NCBI GenBank assembly: GCA_013112555.1
Contig: JABFGK010000001.1
Location: 372,001 to 436,000, forward strand
DNA from: Planctomycetota bacterium
GTDB taxonomy: Bacteria; Planctomycetota; Phycisphaerae; Phycisphaerales; UBA5793
DNA: 64,000 bases
Reading direction: 5' to 3'
The notes beneath the pieces were generated by a model, which was not told the origin of the DNA, did no database searches, and saw only the letters and a list, made by a program, of their open reading frames with translations. Both the position numbers and the translations under genes were made by a program. Of this stretch, positions 26,814-36,268 are shown piece by piece. How positions within the stretch are numbered: position 1 is the first letter of the stretch; each line of letters opens with the position of its first letter.

Positions 26814-27455
26814 TCAGTTGTTTCGCGGCATGACGGAACTGACGAGCCGGATCGGATCGGTCATCGATCCTTCCTGTGACAGGTCGACGGCCGAATCCTC
26901 GCCGAACATCAGATCAATGGTGACTCGGTACAGCCGGGGCCCGACGACGTAGTGAAGCGTAAATGGCGGGAGTCTCGTCTCTTCGTCATAGACGGGCAGG
27001 ACGCCGCTGGCCAGCACTTCCCGCTGCGCTTCCCCGTCCGGGTCAATCACAACGTAGAGCGTCGTGTCATCCTCAACGTATTCAACGCGGACATAGTCGC
27101 CGCGCGCCGTGATGAACTCAATATAGTCCGACTCGACGATGGGGCTGGTGATCACATTGTACGGGACCGGACCGAACTCCGACCCGGTGCGAACCATTGA
27201 AAGAAGCGCGTTCATCGTCAGTCGTGCAATCGTGTCGCGCGACGCCGACTCGGTTGTCTCCTGGTAGGCGTGGAATGATGCCTGCAGTGAGAACATGACG
27301 GAGGTCATCAGCACGGACACGATCGAGATTGAGATGAGGACCTCGATCATACTGAAGCCGGCCAGGTGGCGTCGTTGTTGCGGGCGCGTGAGCACACGTT
27401 CGGCGGGTGGCGGGCGGTCGATTGTTCGTGATGGTGCCTGTGCAGTGGTACTCAT
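26814..27455 (-). CDS. Minor pseudopilin-like protein, last gene of the pilus cluster
   Basis: A 213-residue protein with a prepilin peptidase site and hydrophobic N-terminal helix (AGFSMIEVLISISIVSVLMTS), as in type IV pilins and GspH/I/J pseudopilins. A long leader of about 33 residues precedes the cleavage site; the Glu at position +5 is present. The C-terminal region is beta-rich, with no recognised domain. Its ATG overlaps the stop of the upstream 824-residue gene (ATATGA), so the two are probably translationally coupled. Confidence 0.82.
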   Translation of the reverse strand: MSTTAQAPSRTIDRPPPAERVLTRPQQRRHLAGFSMIEVLISISIVSVLMTSVMFSLQASFHAYQETTESASRDTIARLTMNALLSMVRTGSEFGPVPYNVITSPIVESDYIEFITARGDYVRVEYVEDDTTLYVVIDPDGEAQREVLASGVLPVYDEETRLPPFTLHYVVGPRLYRVTIDLMFGEDSAVDLSQEGSMTDPIRLVSSVMPRNN

Positions 27456-29926
27456 ATGGCCCCGCCTTCCACGTAGGTGCCGCGCACATAGCCGATCGTC
27501 AGTGGAGCCATGATGCCATCGGGCAATGGGATGTCCGGATCGTACTTGATCATAATGTTGCCGTACCCGACTTCCGGTGTCGGGTCGGTCCCCTCGCCGT
27601 CGCCGTCGTCGGGCCCGAAGTAGCCGATGGTCGTATTGAAGGAAGCCGGGCTGCCGCCGTAGTACAGCACGCCTTCGCCTCGGACGGGTCGGAACGTCAT
27701 CAGCAGCGTGCCAATGACCTCGGCACTCCCGCGGATATCGAGGACACCGGTGACGATCGTTCCCTGCAGCGTCACGCGCTCCTCTGCATTCGTGAAGTTG
27801 CCGACATCGACGGAGAAGTTCGGGGCCATGAGCGAACTCTTCTCGAGTTCCGACAGGTTCGTGTTGAAGTCGTTCAGCGCGTTGTCCTTCTCCTCCTGCG
27901 TCAGGTTCGTCCCGTCGATCTCAGAGCCGTCGAGGGAGAACCGCGTGTTGCCGGTGAACTGCACCTTGTTCCGAACGTGCGTAAAACTCGTGATCGGATC
28001 GGTGACGACCGACCCGATGAACGTGCAGCCATCAAAGCGGACGTTGTTTGAGAACGGGCGCGTGTCATAGACGGGGTTGCCGTTGATCGTGAGCGGCGGG
28101 TCCCAGTGCTGATAGTCGTACTTGTCGATGTACTCGGTGCCGACCTGCTCCTTCATCCCGAGGAAGTTCCAGTTGATGTGCTGGTTGTCAATGTATGTTT
28201 CCAGGTAGGTGGCGCCGACGAATGTGCAGTTCTCGAACAGCCCGTTGCAGCCCATCGGAATCTTCACATCAACAAAGGTCAGGTTGCGATAGACGGGTCG
28301 CTTGTACCAGTCGTAGAACCCGACGGAGCCATACGGCATCTGTTCCCAGTCGGCCAGGTCGCCGGACAGGTAGTCCGGCTGGTCATCACCGCCGCGCCAG
28401 GTGTGATCTTCCGGCGCGTGACCAAGTTGAGCCGTGACCTGTTCAACGAATGTTCGTGACGACGCAGTGGCATCCTTCAGCGCACTTTGTGAGTTACTGA
28501 AGTCGGAGGACGTCAGGTCGTAGAGCATCGTGTCCGGTGCTTCGAAGATCATGGTCGGATCGCCTGGCTCCTGATTCGACAGCGGCCCGTTGAGGACTGT
28601 TTGCACATCCATATTTCCCTGGGCCGACTCCCAGGCTGACTTGCTCGTCTTGAACAGCAGAGTGCCTCGCAGTTTGGCATACCCATCGAGGAAGTTGATG
28701 ACCCCGTCAAGATAGCCCAATGTCGTATCGGCCTCATCAACAACGCCGTCATCGTTGCGGTCCGGCTTCAAGCGGTCGATGAGCGCCGTCAACTGTTCAT
28801 CAATCGGGCTGCCGTCGAACTCGCGGAACTCGATATCAAGGTTGCCGTACCCGACCTCAAGGGCCCGAGTCGGGTCATAGGCAATCATTGAATCTTCATT
28901 TTCATCGTAGAAGTCAAACCACAGATCGTAGTCGTCCACGTAGCCGTCCTGGTCGTAATCAACCATGTAGGCTTCGGTGAGACCTTCGGCTTCACTTGGG
29001 TGTGAGGGGCGCAGGCGATTGTCCGAGTCGACATCGTACTCAGCCACAGCCTCGACGAGTGCGACAATCTCGGCATCGAGAGCGTCGTCCAGATCGAGGA
29101 AGTCCGATCGGAGTACGATGGGGTGCCCGTTTTCTTCTTCGAGATCCAACGGATCCTCGCCGTAGCGGGTGCCGATTGGGCCGTCGATGTGGACGTTCTT
29201 CCCGATCATGATTCGTGACGGCGAGATGATGGCTGCATCAAGTCGCTTCGTGACCAGGAAGTCTGACTGCAGGGTCCGAGTCAAGTCCTGATCGGTTCCG
29301 ATGCATGTGACACGGATGTATCGGCCATCAACAAGCGGTTCGTAAATGATTCTGAAGTAGGGCGCGTTATCCTCTGAACCGACGGCAATGGCAGGGGTCA
29401 CGAGTCGGCCCTGGGCGTCAATGCCCGGGTACAGGCCCTTTTCCTCTTCGCTGAAGTAGATGTTGTGATCATCGGCAGCGTGGGCATTGATCAGGGCGCT
29501 GGCAAGGCTGTCAGCCGGCACCGGCTCGGAGAACCCCTCGGGCGGGAGGATCGTGACTTCGCCGTCACTGATATCCCATGATCCGTCCCACAGACGTTGG
29601 CCGAAGCCGGAATCGACTGTCCCGCGTTCAACGATGAATCGTTGGCCGGCCTCATAGAGCCGTCGGGATGCGAACGTGAGTCCTGTTTCGGCAGCCGACA
29701 TGGATCGGTTTGCCATGCGGTGCGAGTGGGCCGTGCGCAGGTTCCCCTGCGCCACGACCGCCATCACCGCTGCCAGCGATCCGAAAATGACAAGAAACAT
29801 CATGGCCAGCACGGAGGCAACACCGCGACGGGCCGGCCGGGCCGTCCGTGCGCGTGTCACACCACGCCCCGCTGTCGGTGCGGTCAGGCGTGCGTTCGAT
29901 CTGGATGTGCGCGGCGGTACGGTCAT
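27452..29926 (-). CDS. Very large PilX-like pilus-associated protein with beta-helix and EF-hand-like segments
   Basis: An 824-residue protein. After a basic leader there is one membrane helix (GVASVLAMMFLVIFGSLAAVMAVVA) followed by NRSMSAAETGLTFASRRL, the pattern of PilX/GspK-type N-termini. The long exported part contains two calcium-loop-like sequences (DYDQDGYVDDYDL and DRNDDGVVDEADT). It also has repeated strand-turn units (LFENCTFVG, RFDGCTFIG) suggesting a right-handed beta-helix. Normal PilX proteins are under 250 residues. It sits between two pseudopilins and could be a tip or surface adhesin of the pilus; that role is inferred. ATG 29926 has GGGGAG upstream. Confidence 0.75.
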   Translation of the reverse strand: MTVPPRTSRSNARLTAPTAGRGVTRARTARPARRGVASVLAMMFLVIFGSLAAVMAVVAQGNLRTAHSHRMANRSMSAAETGLTFASRRLYEAGQRFIVERGTVDSGFGQRLWDGSWDISDGEVTILPPEGFSEPVPADSLASALINAHAADDHNIYFSEEEKGLYPGIDAQGRLVTPAIAVGSEDNAPYFRIIYEPLVDGRYIRVTCIGTDQDLTRTLQSDFLVTKRLDAAIISPSRIMIGKNVHIDGPIGTRYGEDPLDLEEENGHPIVLRSDFLDLDDALDAEIVALVEAVAEYDVDSDNRLRPSHPSEAEGLTEAYMVDYDQDGYVDDYDLWFDFYDENEDSMIAYDPTRALEVGYGNLDIEFREFDGSPIDEQLTALIDRLKPDRNDDGVVDEADTTLGYLDGVINFLDGYAKLRGTLLFKTSKSAWESAQGNMDVQTVLNGPLSNQEPGDPTMIFEAPDTMLYDLTSSDFSNSQSALKDATASSRTFVEQVTAQLGHAPEDHTWRGGDDQPDYLSGDLADWEQMPYGSVGFYDWYKRPVYRNLTFVDVKIPMGCNGLFENCTFVGATYLETYIDNQHINWNFLGMKEQVGTEYIDKYDYQHWDPPLTINGNPVYDTRPFSNNVRFDGCTFIGSVVTDPITSFTHVRNKVQFTGNTRFSLDGSEIDGTNLTQEEKDNALNDFNTNLSELEKSSLMAPNFSVDVGNFTNAEERVTLQGTIVTGVLDIRGSAEVIGTLLMTFRPVRGEGVLYYGGSPASFNTTIGYFGPDDGDGEGTDPTPEVGYGNIMIKYDPDIPLPDGIMAPLTIGYVRGTYVEGGAI

Positions 29927-30035
29927 CGTCGACTGCTCCCCTGCCTCCTCCTGCTGTTCCTGTCACCACTCCTGATCTCGAGACGAGACTCTGTGGGTTG
30001 GCTGCCGACGGTGGTTCGTCGGTACGTCGGCCAGG

Positions 30036-30593
30036 TCACTTGGCACTGAGCCAGGACATATTGCAGATCTCCATCGGCTCATTGTCAGCCTGAGACTGAT
30101 ACGTGATGGAAACCTCGACGCGGATCATGCTGGTAGTCCCATCAAGGGCTTCGTTGCCGTCGGCACTGATGTCACTGGGATCGACGTTGTAGACGCGGAC
30201 CGACTGTGCCCAGCCGGGCATATCGGAGATGACGTCGCGCATCGAGTTAATCGGGCCGCTTCCGCTGTCACCACTGAAGATCACGCCGCTGCCGGCAAGA
30301 CCGTCAAAGTCATCCAGATCGTCATAGTCCTCCAGGTACAGTTCATCGCTCTCCGGGCCCCATGTATTGGTCTGCGTGATGGGGTCGTAGCGTGGCATGT
30401 ACAAGGTCATCTCACGAATCTCGTTGGCCAGATACATGCCGGTGGCCAGCTTACTGGACCATGAGTTTTGCTGGTGGAATGCCTGCTGCGCGTACATAAT
30501 CGCCAGGACGCCGGTCCCGACAATGACGATGGCTAATGCCGTCTCCAGAAGTGTGAAGCCGGTAGCCCGGGTCCTTCGCCCCAGGGTGCGCAT
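30036..30593 (-). CDS. PilV/GspI-like pseudopilin
   Basis: A 185-residue pseudopilin with a class III signal (TGFTLLETALAIVIVGTGVLAIMYA); the residues after the cleavage Gly are F, T, L, L and then Glu at +5. The mature part is acidic and contains Met/Tyr-rich segments typical of minor pilins of planctomycete pilus clusters. No clear Shine-Dalgarno precedes ATG 30593, and no in-frame upstream start was found. It lies between the large PilX-like gene and the PilC/GspF gene. Confidence 0.82.
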   Translation of the reverse strand: MRTLGRRTRATGFTLLETALAIVIVGTGVLAIMYAQQAFHQQNSWSSKLATGMYLANEIREMTLYMPRYDPITQTNTWGPESDELYLEDYDDLDDFDGLAGSGVIFSGDSGSGPINSMRDVISDMPGWAQSVRVYNVDPSDISADGNEALDGTTSMIRVEVSITYQSQADNEPMEICNMSWLSAK

Positions 30594-30665
30594 GCGGCGC
30601 GCACTGATCCGTGTGCTGCTCGTCCCCGGAGCGTCCGATCATGGCGCGGCTGTCAGTCATCATGC

Positions 30666-31895
30666 CTATTTAACGAGTGAACTCATCTTGAAGATTGGCA
30701 GAATGATGGCCATCGCAATGAAACCGACCACGGAACCCATCAGAATGATCATGATCGGTTCAATCATACTCGTGACGGTGCGAATTGCATCTCGCAGGAG
30801 ACGGCTATAAAACTGGGCGACCTCATCAAGCACTTCCGCCAGCTTGCCGGCCTCTTCCCCTGCTGCGATCATCTGGACGACGGCCTTGGGAAGCAGGGTC
30901 GACTTCTGCAGTGGTGTGATAATCTTTTTGCCCTGCTCGACGGATGAGTGGACGGCACGCCAGAGTTGCTTGTAGTAGATGTTCCCGGCCACATCACCGG
31001 TAATTCGCAGTGCCTCACGCATCGGGACACCGGCCCCGAGCAACTCCCCCATTGTGTGAAGGGACCGATTAATATACAAGGCTCGGAACATCCGCTTGAA
31101 TACTGGAGCCGTCAGTTTCACTCGGTCGAACGTCAGCCGGCCCAATCGGGTACGCAGGAACAGGATCAGTCCGGTAAGAAGCGCCAGGACCGCTCCCAGG
31201 AAGATGTACCAGTAGTTGACCATGGTGGCGGACAAGGCCATAAGGAACACGGTCGGGGCCGGCAGGAGATCCTCCTTGCCCTCAAAGACAACGCTGAAGC
31301 GAGGGAGCACAAACGTGAGGAGGAAGACGGTAACGCCGATTGCCATGGAGCCGATAATCCCGGGATAGATCATGGCCCCGATGACCATCTTTCGGGTTTC
31401 AAGCTGCTGCTGCAGATAGGCTGCGATGCGATCAAGCATTTTGGCAAATGAGCCGGACATCTCCGATGCACGAACCATGTTAACGTACAGCGGGCTGAAC
31501 AGTTTCGGGTGCCTGGCGATGGCTTCGGAGAACTGGCGTCCTGATTCAACATCCTGGCGAATGTCAAGGAGGATCTTACGCCACTTCAGGTTGGTTACCT
31601 GATCGGCGATTCCCTCCAGCGCCGCCCGGATCGAGATACCGGCTCGCGTCATGACCGCCAGTTGCGTCGTGAAATCAAGCACATCACGCTGTGACGGCCC
31701 TGATGAGTAGTTGAGGGCTTTGAGCAGCCCGGACAGCCCTGCCTTGCCGCGACTGGCTCCAACCGGGTTGATCTGAACCACGCGCAGACCCTGATTCCGG
31801 ATCAGGGCCGATGCAGCCATGACCGAGTCAGCCGGGAGTGTGCCGGACTGGACTTTGCCAGACGAGGATCGTGCTTGGTAGCGGTACAACGGCAT
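30666..31895 (-). CDS. pilC: Inner-membrane platform protein PilC/GspF
   Basis: Polytopic platform protein of type IV pilus / type II secretion systems, 409 residues. It starts with the family opening MPLYRYQARSSSGKVQ. Two duplicated GspF domains are present, each with FTTQLAVMTRAGISIRAAL-like or LHTMGELLGAGVPMREAL motifs, and GEEAGKLAEVLDEVAQFY in the second. Three membrane helices are visible (about residues 170-200, 215-245 and 375-400). The length is normal. The gene symbol follows the pilus convention because PilT is adjacent; gspF would be equally valid. Confidence 0.93.
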   Translation of the reverse strand: MPLYRYQARSSSGKVQSGTLPADSVMAASALIRNQGLRVVQINPVGASRGKAGLSGLLKALNYSSGPSQRDVLDFTTQLAVMTRAGISIRAALEGIADQVTNLKWRKILLDIRQDVESGRQFSEAIARHPKLFSPLYVNMVRASEMSGSFAKMLDRIAAYLQQQLETRKMVIGAMIYPGIIGSMAIGVTVFLLTFVLPRFSVVFEGKEDLLPAPTVFLMALSATMVNYWYIFLGAVLALLTGLILFLRTRLGRLTFDRVKLTAPVFKRMFRALYINRSLHTMGELLGAGVPMREALRITGDVAGNIYYKQLWRAVHSSVEQGKKIITPLQKSTLLPKAVVQMIAAGEEAGKLAEVLDEVAQFYSRLLRDAIRTVTSMIEPIMIILMGSVVGFIAMAIILPIFKMSSLVK

Positions 31896-31941
31896 TCGCT
31901 GTGTCCTGTCGTCAGTGCGGGATCACCACCATCCAGGTGTC

Positions 31942-32997
31942 TTACGCAGCCAGGGCTCGCTCAAGTTTGTCGGGATACGCAGCCTGTGCAATGGCGTCCT
32001 CGCGGCTGATCATGCCGTTGAAGAACAACTCGGCAATGGCTGTATCAAGGCTGATCATCCCGAGGTTTCGATTCGTGTCGATCACGTTCGGGATTTCATA
32101 CGAGCGGTTCTCACGAATGATGTTTCGAACGGCCGGGGTGCACAGCATAATCTCAATGGCCGGCACCATGCCCGGGTGGTCGATGCGCGAGAACAGTGTT
32201 TGAGACACCACGGCCTGCAGCGTATTGGCCAGCATCGAACGGATCTGGTTCTGTTGATCGGCCGGGTACATGTCAACGATACGTTCGACCGTTTGCGAGG
32301 CGTTGACCGTGTGCAGGGTACTGAGCACCAGGTGGCCGGTTTCGGCAGCGGTAATCGCCAGGGCCGTCGTTTCAAGGTCTCGCATCTCACCGACGAGAAT
32401 GATGTCCGGATCCTGACGCAGAATGTGCTTCAAGCCGGAGGAGAAACTCGGCATATCGCTGCCGAGTTCGCGTTGCTCAATGACGCACTTATGTGAGTCA
32501 AAGGCGTACTCGATCGGGTCCTCGAGTGTGATAATGTGCTTGCGGTAGCGCTCGTTCATGGCCTGAATCATGGCAGCGAGCGTCGTTGATTTACCCGAGC
32601 CGGTATCCCCGGTCACGAGGACGAGCCCGCGCGGCAGATACGTCAGGCGGCCGATGACCTCCGGCAGATTCAAGGACTCGAGCGGCGGGACCTGCGACTT
32701 GATGGCACGAAGTGCCAGCGCAGCAGTTTTCCGCTGAACATGGGCATTGACGCGGTAACGCCCGAGCCCGAGCACCTCGTAGGAGAAGTCAGCATCCTGC
32801 TGTTTCTTGAAGATCTCGATGGCGCCCTCAGGAGCAATGGCCTCAAGCAGGCGTGCCGCTCCCTCCGCCGTCACCACAGGATAATCCAGCGGCTGGATGA
32901 TCGTGTGAACACGAACCAGCGGCGGGTGCCCGACCACGATGTGAATGTCCGATGCGTCATGCTCGGCAGCGGCTCTGAGAATCGTGTCCAAATCCAT
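31942..32997 (-). CDS. pilT: Pilus retraction ATPase PilT
   Basis: Hexameric twitching-motility ATPase of 351 residues. It contains Walker A (GDTGSGKSTTLAAMIQ), the Asp box region ITLEDPIEYAF, Walker B (DIILVGEMRD) and the His box (GHLVLSTLHT). The PilT-specific C-terminal AIRNLIR-like motif is present in altered form (AVRNIIRENRSYEIPN). ATG 32997 has AGGAG upstream. The presence of PilT argues that the cluster makes a retractable pilus and is not a pure type II secretion system. Confidence 0.94.
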   Translation of the reverse strand: MDLDTILRAAAEHDASDIHIVVGHPPLVRVHTIIQPLDYPVVTAEGAARLLEAIAPEGAIEIFKKQQDADFSYEVLGLGRYRVNAHVQRKTAALALRAIKSQVPPLESLNLPEVIGRLTYLPRGLVLVTGDTGSGKSTTLAAMIQAMNERYRKHIITLEDPIEYAFDSHKCVIEQRELGSDMPSFSSGLKHILRQDPDIILVGEMRDLETTALAITAAETGHLVLSTLHTVNASQTVERIVDMYPADQQNQIRSMLANTLQAVVSQTLFSRIDHPGMVPAIEIMLCTPAVRNIIRENRSYEIPNVIDTNRNLGMISLDTAIAELFFNGMISREDAIAQAAYPDKLERALAA

Positions 32998-33219
32998 GCT
33001 TCAAGGCTCCTGTACCGCCGGACTCTGGCCCGGCCTTGTTCCCCAGATCATGGCACCCGTTTAGAACGAGTGAAGAGTCAGCGATCGATGACGGCGTCAT
33101 GCCTGTCAGCATGATCGGCATACGTTGCCTCGCCCATGACCCGCGATCGGCAGAGGTTGGGAAGGATGTTCTGACTGTGAGGGCTGCCTGCAGGATTTGC
33201 ATCATCCGATAAGCCGTGA

Positions 33220-35484
33220 CTAAATCGTGGCCTCTGTGACCCGCAAGACCTCTTCAACAGTCGTGACTCCCTTGGCAACCTTGCTCATGCCGTCCTGCCG
33301 CAACGTCACCATGCCGCGTTCGACGCACATTCGTCTGAATTCCGACACATTGGGACTTCGTGCAATCGTGTCGCGGGTTGAGTCATCGAGCATCAAGAGT
33401 TCGTAGATGCCACATCGACCGCTGTAGCCGGTCTGCCGGCAGCGATCGCACCCTTGTGCTTCGTACAGCGTGGCCAGGTTGATCCCCTGCATCGACAGGA
33501 AGTCGGCCATGTCCTCGCTCGGCTCGGCCTCGGCTCGACACTCGGGACACAGCCGTCGCACAAGCCGTTGAGCGAGCACCGCATTCAGTGCCGCGCCGAC
33601 CAGGAAGGGCTCGACGCCGATATTAATAAGTCGGGTGACGGACGACGGCGCATCATTCGTGTGCAACGTGCTGAGCACCAGGTGACCGGTCAAGGATGCC
33701 TGGATCGCAATTGCTGCCGTGTCGATATCCCGGATTTCGCCGACCATGACGACATCCGGATCCTGTCGCAACAAACTACGCAGGGCTGCGGCGAATGACA
33801 TCCCGATCTGATCATGAATCTGGACCTGGTTCACCGTGTCAAGGTGGTACTCGACCGGATCCTCGACCGTCGAGATGTTGAGCCGCTGGGCATCCATTTC
33901 CTTCAATGAAGAGTACAGGGTGGTCGTCTTGCCGGAGCCGGTCGGTCCCGTGACGAGAATGATGCCGTGCGGCTGCTTGATCTGACGACGCCACATCATC
34001 AACGCATCTTCTGAGAATCCCAGTTGATCAAGTCCGACCGAAATCGAGCGGGTGTCCAGGATACGCATGACGCACTTTTCGCCGGCAACGGTCGGGAGCG
34101 TCGAGACACGCAGATCGAGTTTCCGATTGCTCACGACGACGCGGATGCGGCCGTCCTGCGGCAGGCGCCGCTCGGCAATGTCCAGGTTGGCCATGATCTT
34201 CAAGCGTGAGATCAGGGCTGCGTGCATCTTGTAAGGCGGTTTCATCATGTCGACGAGGATGCCGTCGATGCGGAAGCGCACCTTGAGTTTCTTCTCGCCC
34301 GGTTCAATGTGAATATCGGAAGCGCCTTCGCGCATGGCCGTCTGAATGATGTAATTCACATACCGAATGACCGGTGATTCACCGGCCTGGCGCTCCAACT
34401 CAACCTGGTCCTCGTCTTCCTCCTCGACGGTCTTGACGTCGTCCTCCTCAATGTCGGCCAGGAGTTCGTCAACCTCAAAGCCCTCGTCGGTGTCGTCTTC
34501 GGACAGGATCTCCAGGACCAGATTAATATCGTGACGGGTCACCAGCACATGGCGCACCTTCGGGACCCCGAGTCGCCGCCGCGCTTCATCAAGCAGGAAC
34601 ACGTCCTCCGGGCTGGCGGTGCCGATGACGAGTCGGTCGTTTTCTTTCCGCAGCGGCAGGATCATGTGCTGCTTGCAGAAGTCCACGCCGAGCCGACTCA
34701 CCGAGCCGCGATGGTACCCCTCGTTCGGTTCGATATTTTCGAAGTCGAGATGACTCACTTCGGCCAGCGTCTTCTGGAGCGGCTCCTCCTCAACCCCCAT
34801 CTCAAGCAGCACCGAAGCGAGACTCCGCCCGGCGCTTTGCTTGATGACCCGGCTCGCCGTGGCCAACTGGTCTGCCGCAACGATCCCGCGCTGCTGCAAG
34901 AGCGAGCCGAACCGCCCGGTTCCGTCCGGCATCGGCTCCGCGTCGTCCTCGGTGGCCGGTGACCACAGCAATGTCAGCCCGTCGTCCGGTCGAATCGTGC
35001 CATCACTCGGGCTTGCCGTCCCAGATGTCTGAGGACGTGATGCCACATCTGCCAGACCGCCCCCATTTGGGTCCGGCGGGCGCGGGCACTCTTTGGGATC
35101 CTTGCGAATAAAGACCGGGACTGCAGACAACCCGGGGTCTTCAGTGGGCCTGTCGCGCTGGTCGTGTGCACAATCCGGATCGGCATCGCGCTCGTCCGGT
35201 GTGGGAGTCGGTAGTGCAATATCGCCTGCGGGCAGTTCCGCTGAGGTAGCGTCGGGGGGTCGCTCCTCGATGGGCATGATGTCGCCCGATCCGTGCGGGG
35301 CCTCTTCATCATTTGCCGCAGCAGATGGGTCTGCCAGGATCGGATCGTCCTGGTCAGGCTGAGACGAACGGGCATCGTCTGTCGGCACAGCGACATCCTG
35401 GGACTCGCAGTCGTCCTGATCAGCAGCGTCTGCGTCATCCATCCCGAGTTCACTGAGTAGTTGTTTCAGGTTAAAAGAACTCAC
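33220..35484 (-). CDS. pilB: Assembly ATPase PilB/GspE with long acidic N-terminal extension
   Basis: Type II/IV secretion-superfamily assembly ATPase. GTG at 35484 is chosen: it has AGGGGAGG five bases upstream, while the track's start at 35520 does not. Residues 1-200 are an Asp/Pro/Ser-rich low-complexity region. Next comes an N1D-like domain with the GspE_N pattern (LLQQRGIVAADQLATASRV), and a second acidic stretch (DEGFEVDELLADIEEDD) precedes the ATPase core. Walker A (GPTGSGKTTTLYSSL), VEDPVEYHLD, Walker B (DVVMVGEIRD) and a four-Cys zinc site (CPECR...CDRCR) are all present. It powers pilus or pseudopilus polymerisation. Confidence 0.93.
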   Translation of the reverse strand: MSSFNLKQLLSELGMDDADAADQDDCESQDVAVPTDDARSSQPDQDDPILADPSAAANDEEAPHGSGDIMPIEERPPDATSAELPAGDIALPTPTPDERDADPDCAHDQRDRPTEDPGLSAVPVFIRKDPKECPRPPDPNGGGLADVASRPQTSGTASPSDGTIRPDDGLTLLWSPATEDDAEPMPDGTGRFGSLLQQRGIVAADQLATASRVIKQSAGRSLASVLLEMGVEEEPLQKTLAEVSHLDFENIEPNEGYHRGSVSRLGVDFCKQHMILPLRKENDRLVIGTASPEDVFLLDEARRRLGVPKVRHVLVTRHDINLVLEILSEDDTDEGFEVDELLADIEEDDVKTVEEEDEDQVELERQAGESPVIRYVNYIIQTAMREGASDIHIEPGEKKLKVRFRIDGILVDMMKPPYKMHAALISRLKIMANLDIAERRLPQDGRIRVVVSNRKLDLRVSTLPTVAGEKCVMRILDTRSISVGLDQLGFSEDALMMWRRQIKQPHGIILVTGPTGSGKTTTLYSSLKEMDAQRLNISTVEDPVEYHLDTVNQVQIHDQIGMSFAAALRSLLRQDPDVVMVGEIRDIDTAAIAIQASLTGHLVLSTLHTNDAPSSVTRLINIGVEPFLVGAALNAVLAQRLVRRLCPECRAEAEPSEDMADFLSMQGINLATLYEAQGCDRCRQTGYSGRCGIYELLMLDDSTRDTIARSPNVSEFRRMCVERGMVTLRQDGMSKVAKGVTTVEEVLRVTEATI

Positions 35485-35512
35485 ACGTTCCTCCCCTGAG
35501 CGACTTGGCCTG

Positions 35513-36268
35513 CTACTCACCCAATGTCAGGGTGAATTCGAAGTGCTCTGCCTGTAGCGTAATTGAGGTCGCAGAAATCTTGGTCACGAGGAATCGCCCT
35601 TCATTGACCATGTCGCCGACCTGGACAATGTTGTCATCCAATTGAGCGACAAAGCGGCCGGGGCTTCCGAGGATGCTGCCCAGCATCATGCGGTCGACCT
35701 CGGCCTGATACTGAAGTTGCAGCCGCCGCTGGGCCTCTCGTTGCTGTTGCAGTCGCCGTGCATCGGGATCCTGCCCGTCGTTCGGGTCCGTCGTGACATC
35801 CTCGCCGGGCACATGCAGGACGAACGGGTTGAATCGGATATCCTCAAGCGGCACCTGCGAGGCCGTGCGATCATCGGTGAGATTGTTCACCATGATCTCA
35901 GCCTGGGTTCCGCCTGCATCCGGATTGTTCGCTTGGTCAACCGAATCCTGATAGGCCTGCAGGAATGCATCGACTTTGGTTTCGATTGCCACATCCTGAT
36001 CAATCTGGATGCCGCGTGTCCCCATCCATCTCATTCCGACGAGGATGCCTGAGGCAATCAGAAGCACGACGAGCAGCAGGAGCGTTCCCTCGCGCAGCCG
36101 CCGCCGGCCTGAGCCGGTGCTCATGAGGTTCACGTCATCATCGTCATCGCCGAATGAACCGAATCCGGCACTGCTTCCGGCCACAAAGACCGGGTTGGTC
36201 TGCTGTTCATGGTCGGGCATTGAGTCTGACATCATGCTCGAGTCGTCTTGTTGATCGTAACTTTTCAT
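35513..36268 (-). CDS. Bitopic pilus protein, PilP/GspC-like position
   Basis: A 251-residue protein with an acidic cytoplasmic N-terminus (FGDDDDDVNLM), one membrane helix (GTLLLLVVLLIASGILVGMRW) and a periplasmic part. The C-terminal ~60 residues (MMLGSILGSPGRFVAQLDDNIVQVGDMVNEG...LTLGE) resemble the small beta-barrel HR domain of PilP/GspC proteins that contact the secretin. Its ATG overlaps the PilO-like gene stop (4 bases). Assignment as the PilP/GspC equivalent rests on this resemblance and on gene order. Confidence 0.68.
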   Translation of the reverse strand: MKSYDQQDDSSMMSDSMPDHEQQTNPVFVAGSSAGFGSFGDDDDDVNLMSTGSGRRRLREGTLLLLVVLLIASGILVGMRWMGTRGIQIDQDVAIETKVDAFLQAYQDSVDQANNPDAGGTQAEIMVNNLTDDRTASQVPLEDIRFNPFVLHVPGEDVTTDPNDGQDPDARRLQQQREAQRRLQLQYQAEVDRMMLGSILGSPGRFVAQLDDNIVQVGDMVNEGRFLVTKISATSITLQAEHFEFTLTLGE

